From Alcaligenaceae bacterium (lineage in GTDB: Bacteria > Pseudomonadota > Gammaproteobacteria > Burkholderiales > Burkholderiaceae_B), in NCBI GenBank assembly GCA_029263615.1, contig JAJUFT010000006.1, positions 1-50,179 on the forward strand: a stretch of 50,179 bases of DNA, written 5' to 3'. Positions 1 to 9,333 of the stretch are shown here, in pieces. Below the pieces are notes generated by a model that was not told where the DNA came from, ran no database searches, and saw only the letters and a program-made list of their open reading frames with translations. The first letter of the stretch is position 1. Every line of letters starts with the position of its first letter. Made by a program: the position numbers and the translations under genes.

Positions 1-19
1 ATGCGGGTTCGGGAAATTC

Positions 20-96
20 TGGTAGGCAGTACTGGATTCGAACCAGCGACCTCTACGATGTCAACGTAGCGCTCTAACAAACTGAGCTAACCGCCT
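20..96 (-). tRNA. tRNA-Val (anticodon GAC)
   Basis: The minus strand folds into a complete 77-nt cloverleaf. A 7-bp acceptor stem pairs 90-96 with 24-30, allowing one G-U pair. The anticodon stem is CTACG/CGTAG around the loop TTGACAT, which gives anticodon GAC (valine). The T arm carries GGTTCGAATCC, and the 3' CCA is encoded in the DNA at 20-22. It is transcribed away from thrS, from its own promoter. Confidence 0.97.
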
Positions 97-110
97 TTAG
101 AAAGAACATA

Positions 111-139
111 ATTATATGTTCGGTTTTTCTGCTTGTCAA
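111..139 (-). promoter_or_regulatory. Consensus sigma-70 promoter of tRNA-Val
   Basis: Read on the minus strand, a perfect -35 TTGACA (134-139) is followed after exactly 17 bp by a perfect -10 TATAAT (111-116). The expected start of transcription is near 103-105, a few bases before the mature tRNA 5' end at 96. A full consensus match suits a stable-RNA gene. Confidence 0.9.
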
Positions 140-250
140 GCATTGCCAGACTTTTTCGCAGGACTCTCGTGCTGCTGGCCGGCTGCGGGCTTTTTCGCAA
201 CACTCGAGAAACGGAATATTAGCCTAAAACGGATTTTCGTGCAGGCGGGG

Positions 251-279
251 CTGGAAGGCTTCGCCCCCGGTGTTACACT
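251..279 (+). promoter_or_regulatory. Putative thrS promoter (extended -10)
   Basis: An extended -10 element TG-T-TACACT lies at 271-279. A weak -35 (CTGGAA, 251-256) is 17 bp upstream of the TACACT hexamer. Transcription would start near 286, about 30 nt before the leader-peptide ATG at 316. The -10 matches 4 of 6 consensus bases plus the TG motif, so this is plausible but unproven. Confidence 0.45.
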
Positions 280-315
280 AATGCAACGAAAAATGCTCAT
301 GGATGATGTTGCACG

Positions 316-351
316 ATGACTACCCCGCGAACTACGACACACAGGCAGTGA
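316..351 (+). CDS. Putative threonine-rich leader peptide of thrS
   Basis: A short ORF encodes [11 protein letters not shown], then TGA. Five of its 11 residues are threonine, including three consecutive codons ACT ACG ACA at 331-339. It lies 85 nt before thrS and is followed by a terminator hairpin (400-426) with a competing antiterminator segment (357-362). This is the layout of ribosome-mediated attenuators such as the PheM leader of E. coli pheST. The ribosome-binding site is weak (GGAT near 301-304). A small upstream frame (293-319) ends in a TGA that overlaps this ATG, so translation could be coupled. The role is inferred from architecture. Confidence 0.6.
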   Translation: MTTPRTTTHRQ

Positions 352-399
352 ACGTCGCCGCGTCTATTCGTCTTCTGTCATCAGAGTTACCCATACAAG

Positions 400-426
400 C
401 GCGGCAAAGGCCGCGTTTTGTCTTTT
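400..426 (+). terminator. Intrinsic terminator/attenuator in the thrS leader
   Basis: CGCGGC (400-405) pairs with GCCGCG (410-415) around the loop AAAG, followed by the T-rich tract TTTTGTCTTTT (416-426). It sits only 10 nt before the thrS start codon. If it formed constitutively it would block thrS, so it must be conditional. An identical GCCGCG at 357-362 can pair with 400-405 instead and act as antiterminator. Confidence 0.75.
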
Positions 427-436
427 CAGGACATCT

Positions 437-2359
437 ATGGTTCAGATTACATTGCCGGACGGTTCCCGGCGGGAATTTCCGGGCGCCGTCACCGTAAGCG
501 AAGTTGCTCAGTCGATCGGCAGCGGGCTTGCCAAGGCTGCGCTGGCAGGACGAGTCACGTTCCCGGGTCAGGCGCCCCGCCTGGTGGATACCAGTTTCGT
601 CATCGACAGCGATGCCGAGCTCGCGATCGTGACCGCCAAGGATCCGGACGGCCTCGACATTCTCCGCCACTCCACCGCGCACTTGCTTGCTTATGCAGTG
701 AAGGAATTGTTCCCCGACGCGCAGGTGACGATCGGGCCGGTGATCGAGAACGGCTTCTATTACGATTTCTCCTACAAGCGCCCCTTCACGCCGGAAGACC
801 TCGAGCTCATCGAAAAGAAGATGGTCGAGCTCGCCCGCAAGAACGAACCCGTAGTGCGTGAAGAATGGAAGCGCAGCGATGCCGTGGAGTTCTTCCGCAG
901 CATCGGTGAACACTACAAGGCCGAGATCATTGAATCGATTCCCGCGGAAGAGGGCATTTCCCTTTACCGTGAAGGCAACTTCATCGACTTGTGCCGAGGC
1001 CCTCACGTGCCTGCCACCGGGCACCTGAAGGTCTTCAAACTGCGCAGTGTGGCAGGCGCGTACTGGCGCGGCGACAGCAACAACGAGATGTTGCAGCGCA
1101 TTTACGGTACCGCCTGGGCCACCAAGGAAGAGCAGGCGGCTTACCTCAAGATGCTGGAAGAGGCCGAAAAGCGCGACCACCGTAAGCTGGGGCGTGAACT
1201 GGGCCTGTTCCATATGCAGGAAGAGGCGCCCGGCCTCATCTTCTGGCATCCCAAGGGCTGGACGGTCTGGCAGCAGGTCGAGCAGTACATGCGTCAGGTG
1301 TACCGTGATAATGGCTACCAGGAAATCAAGGCCCCGCAGATTCTGGATCTTTCGCTATGGAAGAAGACCGGCCACTGGGACAACTACGCCGAGAACATCT
1401 TCACCACGGAATCCGAGAATCGTCTGTACGGCCTCAAGCCGATGAACTGCCCCGGGCACGTGCAGATCTTCAATGCCGGTCTGCATTCCTACCGTGAACT
1501 GCCGATCCGTTACGGCGAATTCGGGCAGTGTCACCGAAACGAGCCTTCCGGCTCCCTCCACGGCATGATGCGCGTGCGTGGCTTCACGCAGGACGACGGC
1601 CACATTTTCTGCACGGAAGACCAGCTGCAGGACGAGTGCGCGGCGTTCACCGCCTTGCTGCAGAAAGTCTACGCCGACTTCGGGTTCACCGAGATTCTCT
1701 ACAAAGTCGCGACGCGCCCTGAAAAGCGCATCGGTTCCGACGAAGTGTGGGACAAGGCTGAACAGGCGCTCATGGAAAGTCTCGAGCGCACGGGCTGTGC
1801 TTATGAAGTGTCGCCGGGCGAAGGCGCCTTCTATGGGCCGAAGATCGAGTACACCCTCAAGGATGCGATCGGCCGTCACTGGCAGTGCGGCACCATTCAG
1901 GTGGACTTCTCCATGCCCGCACGCCTGGGGGCGGAATACGTCGACGCCAACGACCAGCGCCGTACGCCCGTCATGCTGCATCGGGCCATTCTGGGTTCCT
2001 TCGAGCGTTTCATCGGCATGCTGATCGAAAACCATGCTGGTGCACTGCCGGCCTGGCTATCGCCATTGCATGCGGTGGTATGCTGTATCTCGGAACCCTC
2101 CGCCGAATATGCTGAAAAGATCGCGCTAAGCCTGAAAAAACAAGGGTTTAGGGCTCAGTCTGATTTGCGTGGTGAAAAAATCACTCGTAAAATTCGTGAG
2201 CACAGTATGCAGAAGGTCCCGTATATTCTCGTCGTGGGCGAGAAAGAACGTGAAAACGGTACGGTGGCTGTCCGCGCTCGCGGGGGTCTCGATCTCGGCG
2301 TGATGTCGGTCGAACAGTTCGCAGAACGCCTGCAGAACGATATTTCCACCCGGGCCTGA
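437..2359 (+). CDS. thrS: Threonine--tRNA ligase
   Basis: Cytosolic class II aminoacyl-tRNA synthetase that charges tRNA-Thr. The 640-residue product has the full family layout. A TGS domain covers about residues 1-65. The editing domain carries HSTAH at 78-82. The catalytic core contains the zinc-ligand motif MNCPGH at 336-341 (Cys338). A C-terminal anticodon-binding domain starts near residue 540. Length matches the E. coli enzyme (642). The ATG at 437 follows a modest AGGA site directly after the leader hairpin. infC starts 55 bp after the stop with no terminator between, so thrS and infC are probably co-transcribed. Threonine attenuation of the operon is likely from the leader. Confidence 0.98.
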   Translation: MVQITLPDGSRREFPGAVTVSEVAQSIGSGLAKAALAGRVTFPGQAPRLVDTSFVIDSDAELAIVTAKDPDGLDILRHSTAHLLAYAVKELFPDAQVTIGPVIENGFYYDFSYKRPFTPEDLELIEKKMVELARKNEPVVREEWKRSDAVEFFRSIGEHYKAEIIESIPAEEGISLYREGNFIDLCRGPHVPATGHLKVFKLRSVAGAYWRGDSNNEMLQRIYGTAWATKEEQAAYLKMLEEAEKRDHRKLGRELGLFHMQEEAPGLIFWHPKGWTVWQQVEQYMRQVYRDNGYQEIKAPQILDLSLWKKTGHWDNYAENIFTTESENRLYGLKPMNCPGHVQIFNAGLHSYRELPIRYGEFGQCHRNEPSGSLHGMMRVRGFTQDDGHIFCTEDQLQDECAAFTALLQKVYADFGFTEILYKVATRPEKRIGSDEVWDKAEQALMESLERTGCAYEVSPGEGAFYGPKIEYTLKDAIGRHWQCGTIQVDFSMPARLGAEYVDANDQRRTPVMLHRAILGSFERFIGMLIENHAGALPAWLSPLHAVVCCISEPSAEYAEKIALSLKKQGFRAQSDLRGEKITRKIREHSMQKVPYILVVGEKERENGTVAVRARGGLDLGVMSVEQFAERLQNDISTRA

Positions 2360-2414
2360 ACGCGCGTTTGTCACGCTATGGTCCGGTCGATTGTTAATTT
2401 TAGGAGTCTTAGAT

Positions 2415-2942
2415 ATCGCAACCGATAAAGCTCATCGCATCAATGGTGAAATCCGCGTTCCCGAGGTGCGACTCATAGGATTGGATGGTGAACAGCTGGG
2501 CGTGGTGAGAACTTCCGAAGCGCTCAGTCTGGCTGAAGAAAACGATGTCGATCTCGTCGAGATCGCGCCGAATGCCACGCCCCCCGTGTGCAAGCTCATG
2601 GACTATGGCAAGTTCAAGTACCAGGAGCAGAAACGCCAGGCTGAAGCCCGGGCGAAGCAGAAAACCATCCAGGTGAAGGAAGTGAAGTTCCGTCCCGGAA
2701 CGGATGAAGGCGACTACCAGGTCAAGTTGCGCAACCTGAAGCGCTTCCTCGAGGAAGGCGACAAGGCCAAAGTCACCTTGCGATTCCGTGGTCGGGAAAT
2801 GGCACACCAGGAACTCGGCATGCGAGTGCTTGAGCGTGTCCGTGACGATCTGGGCGAACTCGCGCAGGTGGAATCCATGCCCAAGCTCGAGGGCAGGCAG
2901 ATGGTCATGGTGCTGGCGCCCCGCAAGAAGGCGGCTTCCTGA
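2415..2942 (+). CDS. infC: Translation initiation factor IF-3 (ATC start)
   Basis: IF-3 binds the 30S subunit, keeps 50S away and checks start-codon pairing. The product reads [20 protein letters not shown] after the initiator, with the N-terminal domain, a lysine-rich linker near residues 70-85, and the C-terminal domain ending in RKKAAS. The likely start is the rare codon ATC at 2415. A strong AGGAG (2402-2406) lies 8 nt upstream and homology begins exactly there, giving 175 aa, close to the usual 170-180. An in-frame TTG at 2391 would add 8 residues but would put the Shine-Dalgarno sequence inside the gene. A non-AUG start is a known feature of infC and lets IF-3 repress its own translation. 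rpmI, its usual next neighbour, is 9.4 kb away here. Confidence 0.95.
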   Translation: MATDKAHRINGEIRVPEVRLIGLDGEQLGVVRTSEALSLAEENDVDLVEIAPNATPPVCKLMDYGKFKYQEQKRQAEARAKQKTIQVKEVKFRPGTDEGDYQVKLRNLKRFLEEGDKAKVTLRFRGREMAHQELGMRVLERVRDDLGELAQVESMPKLEGRQMVMVLAPRKKAAS

Positions 2943-3084
2943 TCCGCGAAGCCGGAGGTTTCGTTTTCTGAGCACTGACCGACCCGCCAGCGAGTCGTCC
3001 GACGGCTGTCGATGGATGCTTGAGGGGCACGCTCCCCTCGCATGCAATACGGCGTGTTGCGGGCCGGACCAGAACGATAATCAT

Positions 3085-3111
3085 GCCCGCCGCGGTTCAG
3101 ACGCGGCGGGC
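3085..3111 (+). terminator. Strong GC hairpin downstream of infC (possible terminator)
   Basis: GCCCGCCGCG (3085-3094) pairs perfectly with CGCGGCGGGC (3102-3111) around a 7-nt loop. It is followed by AGTTTCAC rather than a true U-tract, so termination would be partial or factor-dependent. A second 6-bp hairpin (GAGGGG/CCCCTC, 3022-3039) lies upstream. They separate the thrS-infC unit from gshB. Confidence 0.4.
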
Positions 3112-3128
3112 AGTTTCACAGCTGCGCC

Positions 3129-4088
3129 ATGCACGTATTGTTCATCATTGATCCCTTGCCTTCCCTGAAGGCCTACAAGGATTCATCGGTTGCCATGATG
3201 CGAGCCCTGTCCGCGCGCGGGCATCGCTTGAGTGTCGCTTACCAACCCGGCCTCTATATCGAAGAGGGCACCGTCAAGGCGGTTTCGCAAGGCATCGAGC
3301 TGGTCTCGGGCGCGGACCTACATGGTCCCGACTGGTGGCGCGATGTTTCCAACCCCGTTGAGGCCGCACTGTCGTCCTTCGACGCGGTGATCATGCGCAA
3401 AGACCCCCCCTTCGACATGGAATATGTGTACGCGACGCACATGCTCGAGTATGCGGAAGCACAAGGGGCGAAGGTCTTCAATTCGGGCGCGGCGATCCGC
3501 AACCATCCCGAGAAGCTCGCCATCACCGAATTTCCGGAATACACGGCACCCACGCTGGTGACGCGCGACATGGCTAGGCTGCGTGCGTTCTACCAGCAGT
3601 ACGGCGATGTGGTGGTCAAGCCGCTCGACGGCATGGGTGGTTCCGGCGTGTTCAGGCTGCGTGCCGAGGAACACAACCTGGGCAGCATCCTGGAAATCCT
3701 CACCCGGGACGGCACGCGCACCATCATGGCGCAGCGCTATATTCCGGAGATCGTCAACGGCGACAAGCGCATTTTGCTGATCGGTGGCGAGCCGGTTCCC
3801 TTTTCACTGGCGCGCATCCCGCTGGCTGGCGAAACTCGCGGCAATCTTGCTGCGGGCGGGCGAGGCGTGGCACAGCCACTGACGGAACGCGATCGCGAAA
3901 TCGCCGAACAGGCGGCGAAGCGTCTGGCCGGACGTGGGTTGCTGCTGGTCGGTCTGGATGTCATTGGCGATTACCTCACCGAGGTGAACGTCACCAGCCC
4001 CACCTGCTTCGTGGAAATCACGGAACAGAGTGGTTTCGATATCGGTGACTTTTTCGCCCGGGCACTCGAAAGGGCGGTGGAAGGCTGA
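3129..4088 (+). CDS. gshB: Glutathione synthetase
   Basis: Catalyses ATP-dependent ligation of glycine to gamma-glutamylcysteine, the last step of glutathione synthesis, in the cytosol. The 319-residue length is typical of the proteobacterial enzyme. The N-terminus MHVLFIIDPLPSLKAYKDS is the GshB signature. An ATP-grasp fold follows, with VVKPLDGMGGSGVFRL for nucleotide binding and a late EVNVTSPTCFVEI metal/ATP-binding segment. No good ribosome-binding site precedes the ATG, but homology fixes the start. The stop TGA abuts the ATG of the next gene, so gshB is translationally coupled to the PTS genes. This gshB-EIIA-HPr-EI order is familiar in betaproteobacteria. Confidence 0.97.
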   Translation: MHVLFIIDPLPSLKAYKDSSVAMMRALSARGHRLSVAYQPGLYIEEGTVKAVSQGIELVSGADLHGPDWWRDVSNPVEAALSSFDAVIMRKDPPFDMEYVYATHMLEYAEAQGAKVFNSGAAIRNHPEKLAITEFPEYTAPTLVTRDMARLRAFYQQYGDVVVKPLDGMGGSGVFRLRAEEHNLGSILEILTRDGTRTIMAQRYIPEIVNGDKRILLIGGEPVPFSLARIPLAGETRGNLAAGGRGVAQPLTERDREIAEQAAKRLAGRGLLLVGLDVIGDYLTEVNVTSPTCFVEITEQSGFDIGDFFARALERAVEG

Positions 4089-4490
4089 ATGGCCCGGATT
4101 CTATTGGTCATGCACGAACCGCTGGGCCGCGCCTTTGCAGAATGCGCGGCCCATGTGCTCGGTCGGGATCCATCCCTTGCCGTGTTCGATGTCATGGCCG
4201 ATGAGAATCCGGACGCCGTGGTCTCCCGTCTGAAGCGAACCCTGGTCGAGCACACCGACGAAGAAGTCCTGATTCTTTCCGATATTTTCGGGGCCACGCC
4301 CTTCAATATTGCACGCAAGGCGCTCGCCAGTGCGGCAGAGCAGGGGGTGCGGGGAAATCTGGTCACAGGCACCAACCTTTGCATGGTGCTCAAGGCGCTC
4401 ACGATCAACGAGAGTGACCCGGAAAAGCTGAGCGAAGCGCTTCGACAGGCGGCGGTACGCGGCATTGTCGATGCGGAATCCCTGGTTTGA
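4089..4490 (+). CDS. PTS EIIA component, mannose/fructose-type (regulatory)
   Basis: Small cytosolic phosphocarrier of the EIIA-Man family, 133 residues. The N-terminal MARILLVMHEPLGRAF places the phosphorylatable histidine at His9, equivalent to His10 of E. coli EIIA-Man. A second conserved segment, EVLILSDIFGATPFNIA, is typical of the fold. There is no EIIB, EIIC or EIID gene nearby, so sugar transport through this set is unlikely. In relatives such enzymes form an incomplete PTS that acts in regulation; that role is inferred here. It starts directly after the gshB stop codon and precedes ptsH by 46 bp. Confidence 0.92.
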   Translation: MARILLVMHEPLGRAFAECAAHVLGRDPSLAVFDVMADENPDAVVSRLKRTLVEHTDEEVLILSDIFGATPFNIARKALASAAEQGVRGNLVTGTNLCMVLKALTINESDPEKLSEALRQAAVRGIVDAESLV

Positions 4491-4536
4491 GCGATGTCTG
4501 CCGAACCGTCAGTCACCCGATCACGATAAGCAGAAT

Positions 4537-4806
4537 ATGCCTTCCATCGATATTGTCATCAGCAACAAGTTAGGCCTGCATGCGCGCGCTGCCGCCAAGC
4601 TCACGCAGGTTGCCGGGCGTTTCAAGTCCGAGATCCACATCGCGCGGGCCGGGCAGCGTGTCAATGCCAAAAGCATCATGGGCGTCATGATGCTGGCTGC
4701 CGGCCTGGGCACCACCGTCACGGTGGATGCCGAGGGCGAGGACCAGGACGACGCCCTCGTGGCGATCCGGCAGCTTTTCGAGAACAAGTTCGGCGAATCA
4801 GAATGA
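4537..4806 (+). CDS. ptsH: Phosphocarrier protein HPr
   Basis: Passes phosphate from EI to EIIA proteins. The 89-residue product starts MPSIDIVISNKLGLHARAAA, with the catalytic His15 in GLHAR. The regulatory serine Ser46 in NAKSIMGVMML is also present. Ser46 suggests control by an HPr kinase/phosphorylase, as known in betaproteobacteria; no hprK lies in this window. The ATG at 4537 gives the normal length. An upstream start at 4465 would add an unconserved tail overlapping the EIIA gene. The stop overlaps the ptsI ATG (ATGA). Confidence 0.96.
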   Translation: MPSIDIVISNKLGLHARAAAKLTQVAGRFKSEIHIARAGQRVNAKSIMGVMMLAAGLGTTVTVDAEGEDQDDALVAIRQLFENKFGESE

Positions 4807-6608
4807 GCGAGCCTTCCAGCACCCGTACGTCTCGTCCGCAGGGGCAGGGCGAGCCTCCCGCAGAACCCTGCACCATGGCGGGAGGCTCCATGCTCTGCAT
4901 GCAGGGGCAGGGCATCGTGAAGGGTTTTGCGATTGGCCGGGCCGCCATCCTCAGCGCGGCCTCCCTGGAGGTCGACCATTACCGCATTCTTGACGAAGAT
5001 GTCGACGCCGAGTGCGAACGACTGGTGTCCGCGGTGGAACGTGCCAAGAACGACCTGCGCACCCTGGCCGACACGCTGCCGCCCGATGCGCCGCGTGAAA
5101 TCGGTCCGCTGCTGGAGGTTCACCGGCTTTTGCTGGAAGACCCCATGCTGGTGCAGAATGCCTGCGAGTTCATCCGTGAGCGGCACTACAACGCCGAATG
5201 GGCGCTGACGAGCCAGGGCCAGATTCTTGTGGATCAGTTCTCGGCCATGGAGGACGACTATCTGCGCGAGCGCGGCAGCGACATTCGCCAGGTGATCGAG
5301 CGAGTTCTGAGAGTGCTTTCGGGCTCGACGGCACTCATCACCAACATCGAGGCGGTCAACGGCAGCGAAGACCCGCTCATCGTGGTGGCGCGCGATATTT
5401 CCCCCGCCGACATGCTGCGGCTGCGCGGCGCCCGTTTCGCCGCTTTCCTGACGGACCTCGGCGGCCCGACCTCCCACACCGCCATCGTGGCGCGTAGCAT
5501 GAATGTTCCGGCCGTCGTGGGTCTGGGTCACATGCGCGCACTGGTGCGCGACGGCGATGTGCTGGTGGCGGACGGGGCTACCGGCGTGGTGCTGATCAAC
5601 CCGTCCGAGAAAGTGCTGCAGGAGTACCGCCAGCGTCAGTCGGACTACCTGCGCGAACGCAAGGAGCTGGAATCCCTGCGCGACGCACCGGCGGTCACGC
5701 TGGACGGGGTGGAGGTCAAGCTGGAAGCCAACATCGAGCTGCCCGAGGAGGCGCAACAGGCTCTGGATGCCGGCGCGGCGGGCATTGGCCTGTTCCGCAG
5801 CGAATTTCTGTTCATGGGCCGAAGCGATCTTCCCACGGAAGACGAGCAATACGAAGCCTATGCCAAGGTCGTCAAGGTGATGGGAGGGCGACCGGTCACC
5901 ATTCGTACGTTGGACATCGGCTCCGATAAAACGCTGGACGGCGAGGTGACGGTCGCCACCAACCCGGCACTCGGGCTGCGAGCCATCCGCTATTGCCTGG
6001 CCAAGCCCCAGCTGTTCGCGACCCAATTGCGGGCGCTGCTCAGGGCGGCAGTTCATGGGCATGTCCGCATCCTGATCCCCATGATCGCCCACATGCACGA
6101 GGTGCGGGCCGTCAGACAGGCCATCGAAGCCGCCTGTCGCGAGCTGGACGCCCGCGGGGTGCCGTATTCACGAGATTTTTCGGTTGGCGCCATGGTGGAG
6201 ATTCCCGCGATGGCCATCGCCATCGAGCCCTTCGTGGAAGCCCTGGACTTCTTTTCCATCGGCACCAACGATCTCATCCAGTACACGCTGGCCATCGACC
6301 GGGGGGATTCCGAAGTCTCGTCGCTCTATGATCCCATGCACCCGGCGGTGCTGCGCCTGATTGCCTACACCATCAACGCGGCGGAACGGGCCGGAAAACC
6401 GGTGGCCGTCTGCGGCGAGATGGCCGGTGACTCGAACGTCACACGCATGTTGCTGGGGCTGGGGCTCAAGGAGTTCTCCATGCATCCACAACAGTTGCTG
6501 GATGTGAAGAAGGAAATCCTGCACGCGCATTCGAACGCGCTGCGCGTCAAAGTGGCAGCGGCCCTGAACAGGGCCGCCCGCATCGATCTTGAAGAATTGT
6601 CACGCTGA
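4803..6608 (+). CDS. ptsI: PTS phosphoenolpyruvate-protein phosphotransferase (enzyme I)
   Basis: Enzyme I takes phosphate from PEP and passes it to HPr. It has the HPr-binding and phosphohistidine domain with GGPTSHTAIVARSMNVPAVVG (active His225 in this numbering), followed by the PEP-binding barrel with GIGLFRSEFLFM, the SIGTNDLIQYTLAIDRGD segment and the VCGEMAGD cysteine. The 601-residue product is about 30 longer than E. coli EI (575), all at the N-terminus. Family homology starts near MQGQGIVKGFAIGRA, so an internal ATG near 4890-4905 could be the true start. However, the ATGA overlap with ptsH favours 4803. A bidirectional terminator follows 2 bp after the stop. Confidence 0.96.
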   Translation: MSEPSSTRTSRPQGQGEPPAEPCTMAGGSMLCMQGQGIVKGFAIGRAAILSAASLEVDHYRILDEDVDAECERLVSAVERAKNDLRTLADTLPPDAPREIGPLLEVHRLLLEDPMLVQNACEFIRERHYNAEWALTSQGQILVDQFSAMEDDYLRERGSDIRQVIERVLRVLSGSTALITNIEAVNGSEDPLIVVARDISPADMLRLRGARFAAFLTDLGGPTSHTAIVARSMNVPAVVGLGHMRALVRDGDVLVADGATGVVLINPSEKVLQEYRQRQSDYLRERKELESLRDAPAVTLDGVEVKLEANIELPEEAQQALDAGAAGIGLFRSEFLFMGRSDLPTEDEQYEAYAKVVKVMGGRPVTIRTLDIGSDKTLDGEVTVATNPALGLRAIRYCLAKPQLFATQLRALLRAAVHGHVRILIPMIAHMHEVRAVRQAIEAACRELDARGVPYSRDFSVGAMVEIPAMAIAIEPFVEALDFFSIGTNDLIQYTLAIDRGDSEVSSLYDPMHPAVLRLIAYTINAAERAGKPVAVCGEMAGDSNVTRMLLGLGLKEFSMHPQQLLDVKKEILHAHSNALRVKVAAALNRAARIDLEELSR

Positions 6609-6610
6609 TG

Positions 6611-6635
6611 AAAAAGGCCGGTTTCCCGGCCTTTT

Positions 6636-6636
<1 letters not shown>
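6611..6636. terminator. Bidirectional intrinsic terminator between ptsI and amtB
   Basis: AAAAAGGCCGG (6611-6621) pairs with CCGGCCTTTTT (6626-6636) around the loop TTTC. It has a T-run on both strands and serves the converging ptsI (+) and amtB (-) transcripts. The amtB stop codon overlaps its right edge. Confidence 0.93.
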
Positions 6637-7862
<1,226 letters not shown>

Positions 7863-7896
7863 TATGTATCTCCAAGGGGTGTATCCAAGCGTTGAA

Positions 7897-8448
<552 letters not shown>

Positions 8449-8485
8449 TCAGGACGCATAGGGTCCACTGGCACGGGGACGGGAA

Positions 8486-8501
8486 TGGCACGCCACATGC
8501 A
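8486..8501 (+). promoter_or_regulatory. Candidate sigma-54 promoter for the small lipoprotein gene
   Basis: TGGCACGCCACATGCA has -24 GG (8487-8488) and -12 GC (8499-8500) separated by exactly 10 bp. It matches TGGCACG-N4-TTGCA at all but one defined position. Transcription would start near 8512, 68 nt before the lipoprotein ATG. The NtrC half-site at 8406-8411 is about 100 bp upstream. Confidence 0.65.
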
Positions 8502-8579
8502 ATACGGATTTCACCGGAACATCGATCCCCCAATGGGCGGATCGCTGGTCTTTAACTGCGATCAGAGTAGGAGAACTCC

Positions 8580-8849
8580 ATGAAATCACGACGCACCCCG
8601 TTTGCCCTGGCTGCTGCCGCACTGTCTTTCGGTTTTCTGGCTGCGTGTTCCGACGACCCCGAGCCAACCACTACAGCGCCGGCGGAACAAGTGACGCCGC
8701 CTCCCGCGAACGCGCCCATGGACACACCGCCGGCTTCCAGTACGGTACCGACTCCACCGCCCGTGGAATCCACACCGCCCGCCAACTCGTCGACCATGCC
8801 GGGTGCAGAGGGTGCCACGGGCACTTCGCCCGGTACATCGGGGGGCTGA
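8580..8849 (+). CDS. Small Pro/Thr/Ser-rich lipoprotein of unknown function
   Basis: The 89-residue product starts with a lipoprotein signal peptide: MKSRRTP, a hydrophobic run to residue 21, and lipobox LAAC with Cys23. SDDP follows the cysteine, so outer-membrane sorting is more likely than inner-membrane retention. The remainder is low-complexity Pro/Thr/Ser/Ala sequence, probably disordered. No domain is recognised. A good AGGAG precedes the ATG and a terminator follows at 8890. Expression may depend on sigma-54 through the element at 8486-8501. This could be a nitrogen-stress envelope protein, but nothing in the sequence proves a function. Confidence 0.8.
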   Translation: MKSRRTPFALAAAALSFGFLAACSDDPEPTTTAPAEQVTPPPANAPMDTPPASSTVPTPPPVESTPPANSSTMPGAEGATGTSPGTSGG

Positions 8850-8889
8850 GGCCTGCCTGACGCGTGTCATGTCAAGTCAGATCGGGAAG

Positions 8890-8912
8890 CGGGCGCGATG
8901 CGCCCGTTTTTC
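8890..8912 (+). terminator. Intrinsic terminator after the lipoprotein gene
   Basis: CGGGCGC (8890-8896) and GCGCCCG (8900-8906) form a 7-bp stem around GAT, followed by TTTTTC. It ends the lipoprotein transcript before ubiK. Confidence 0.88.
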
Positions 8913-8945
8913 TATACACTATGGGTTACGTATAGGGAGAAGCGC

Positions 8946-9236
8946 ATGATCAACCGTAACGAATGGGTCGAAGACTTTCAGAAGAATATTTCTGATCTGA
9001 TCGCCCGCAGTCCGGCCGCAGATATCGAACGCAACATCAAGGCGCTCATGGCCCAGACGTTCTCGCGGCTTGACCTGGTGACGCGTGAGGAATTCGACAT
9101 CCAGGCACAGCTGCTGGAAAAGGCGCTGCAACGCATCACGGCACTGGAATCCCGACTCAGCGCCCTCGAACTTGAGCTCCGGCCACCCCAGCCCGCCAAT
9201 GATGCAGATGCTCCGGGAAATGATGCCTACCCCTGA
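8946..9236 (+). CDS. ubiK: Ubiquinone biosynthesis accessory factor UbiK (BMFP domain)
   Basis: The 96-residue product is rich in charged helix and belongs to the UbiK/YqiC family. These are small coiled-coil trimers that assist the aerobic ubiquinone-synthesis complex. Features seen are the N-terminal helix NEWVEDFQKNISDLIARSP, then VTREEFDIQAQLLEKALQRI and a heptad-rich ALESRLSALELEL coiled coil, with a short acidic/proline tail. The start at 8946 has GGAGA just upstream; the longer frame from 8898 lies inside the preceding terminator. It has its own transcription unit between two hairpins. Confidence 0.9.
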   Translation: MINRNEWVEDFQKNISDLIARSPAADIERNIKALMAQTFSRLDLVTREEFDIQAQLLEKALQRITALESRLSALELELRPPQPANDADAPGNDAYP

Positions 9237-9274
9237 TAGGCACTGACCGAGGTGGATCAAACCGTCCTACTCCA

Positions 9275-9299
9275 ATGCCCGCGTCAGCGGGCATTTGTC
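9275..9299 (+). terminator. Probable terminator after ubiK
   Basis: ATGCCCGC (9275-9282) pairs with GCGGGCAT (9287-9294) around GTCA, followed by the short tract TTGTC. The stem is perfect but the T-run is weak. Confidence 0.6.
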
Positions 9300-9333
9300 A
9301 TACTGGCCGCACGTCATTTCGGGGTGCAAAGCC

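Larger units (their letters stand above)
97..436. other. tRNA-Val/thrS intergenic region
   Basis: This 340-bp stretch has no ordinary gene. It holds the leftward tRNA-Val promoter, a likely rightward thrS promoter (TG-n-TACACT at 271-279, with a weak -35 near 251-256), an 11-codon threonine-rich leader ORF (316-351) and a terminator hairpin (400-426) just before thrS. An inverted repeat GGGGC/GCCCC lies at 247-267. The longer open frames here show no recognisable protein. Confidence 0.7.

Noticed and set aside
4521-6098. 525-codon open frame on the minus strand opposite ptsI
   Set aside because: It runs antisense to a well-conserved gene, its translation is rich in His, Gln and Arg with no family features, and long antisense frames are expected at this GC content.
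8469-8484. Second sigma-54-like TGGCACG just before the accepted element
   Set aside because: The -12 position reads GG rather than GC at the required spacing.
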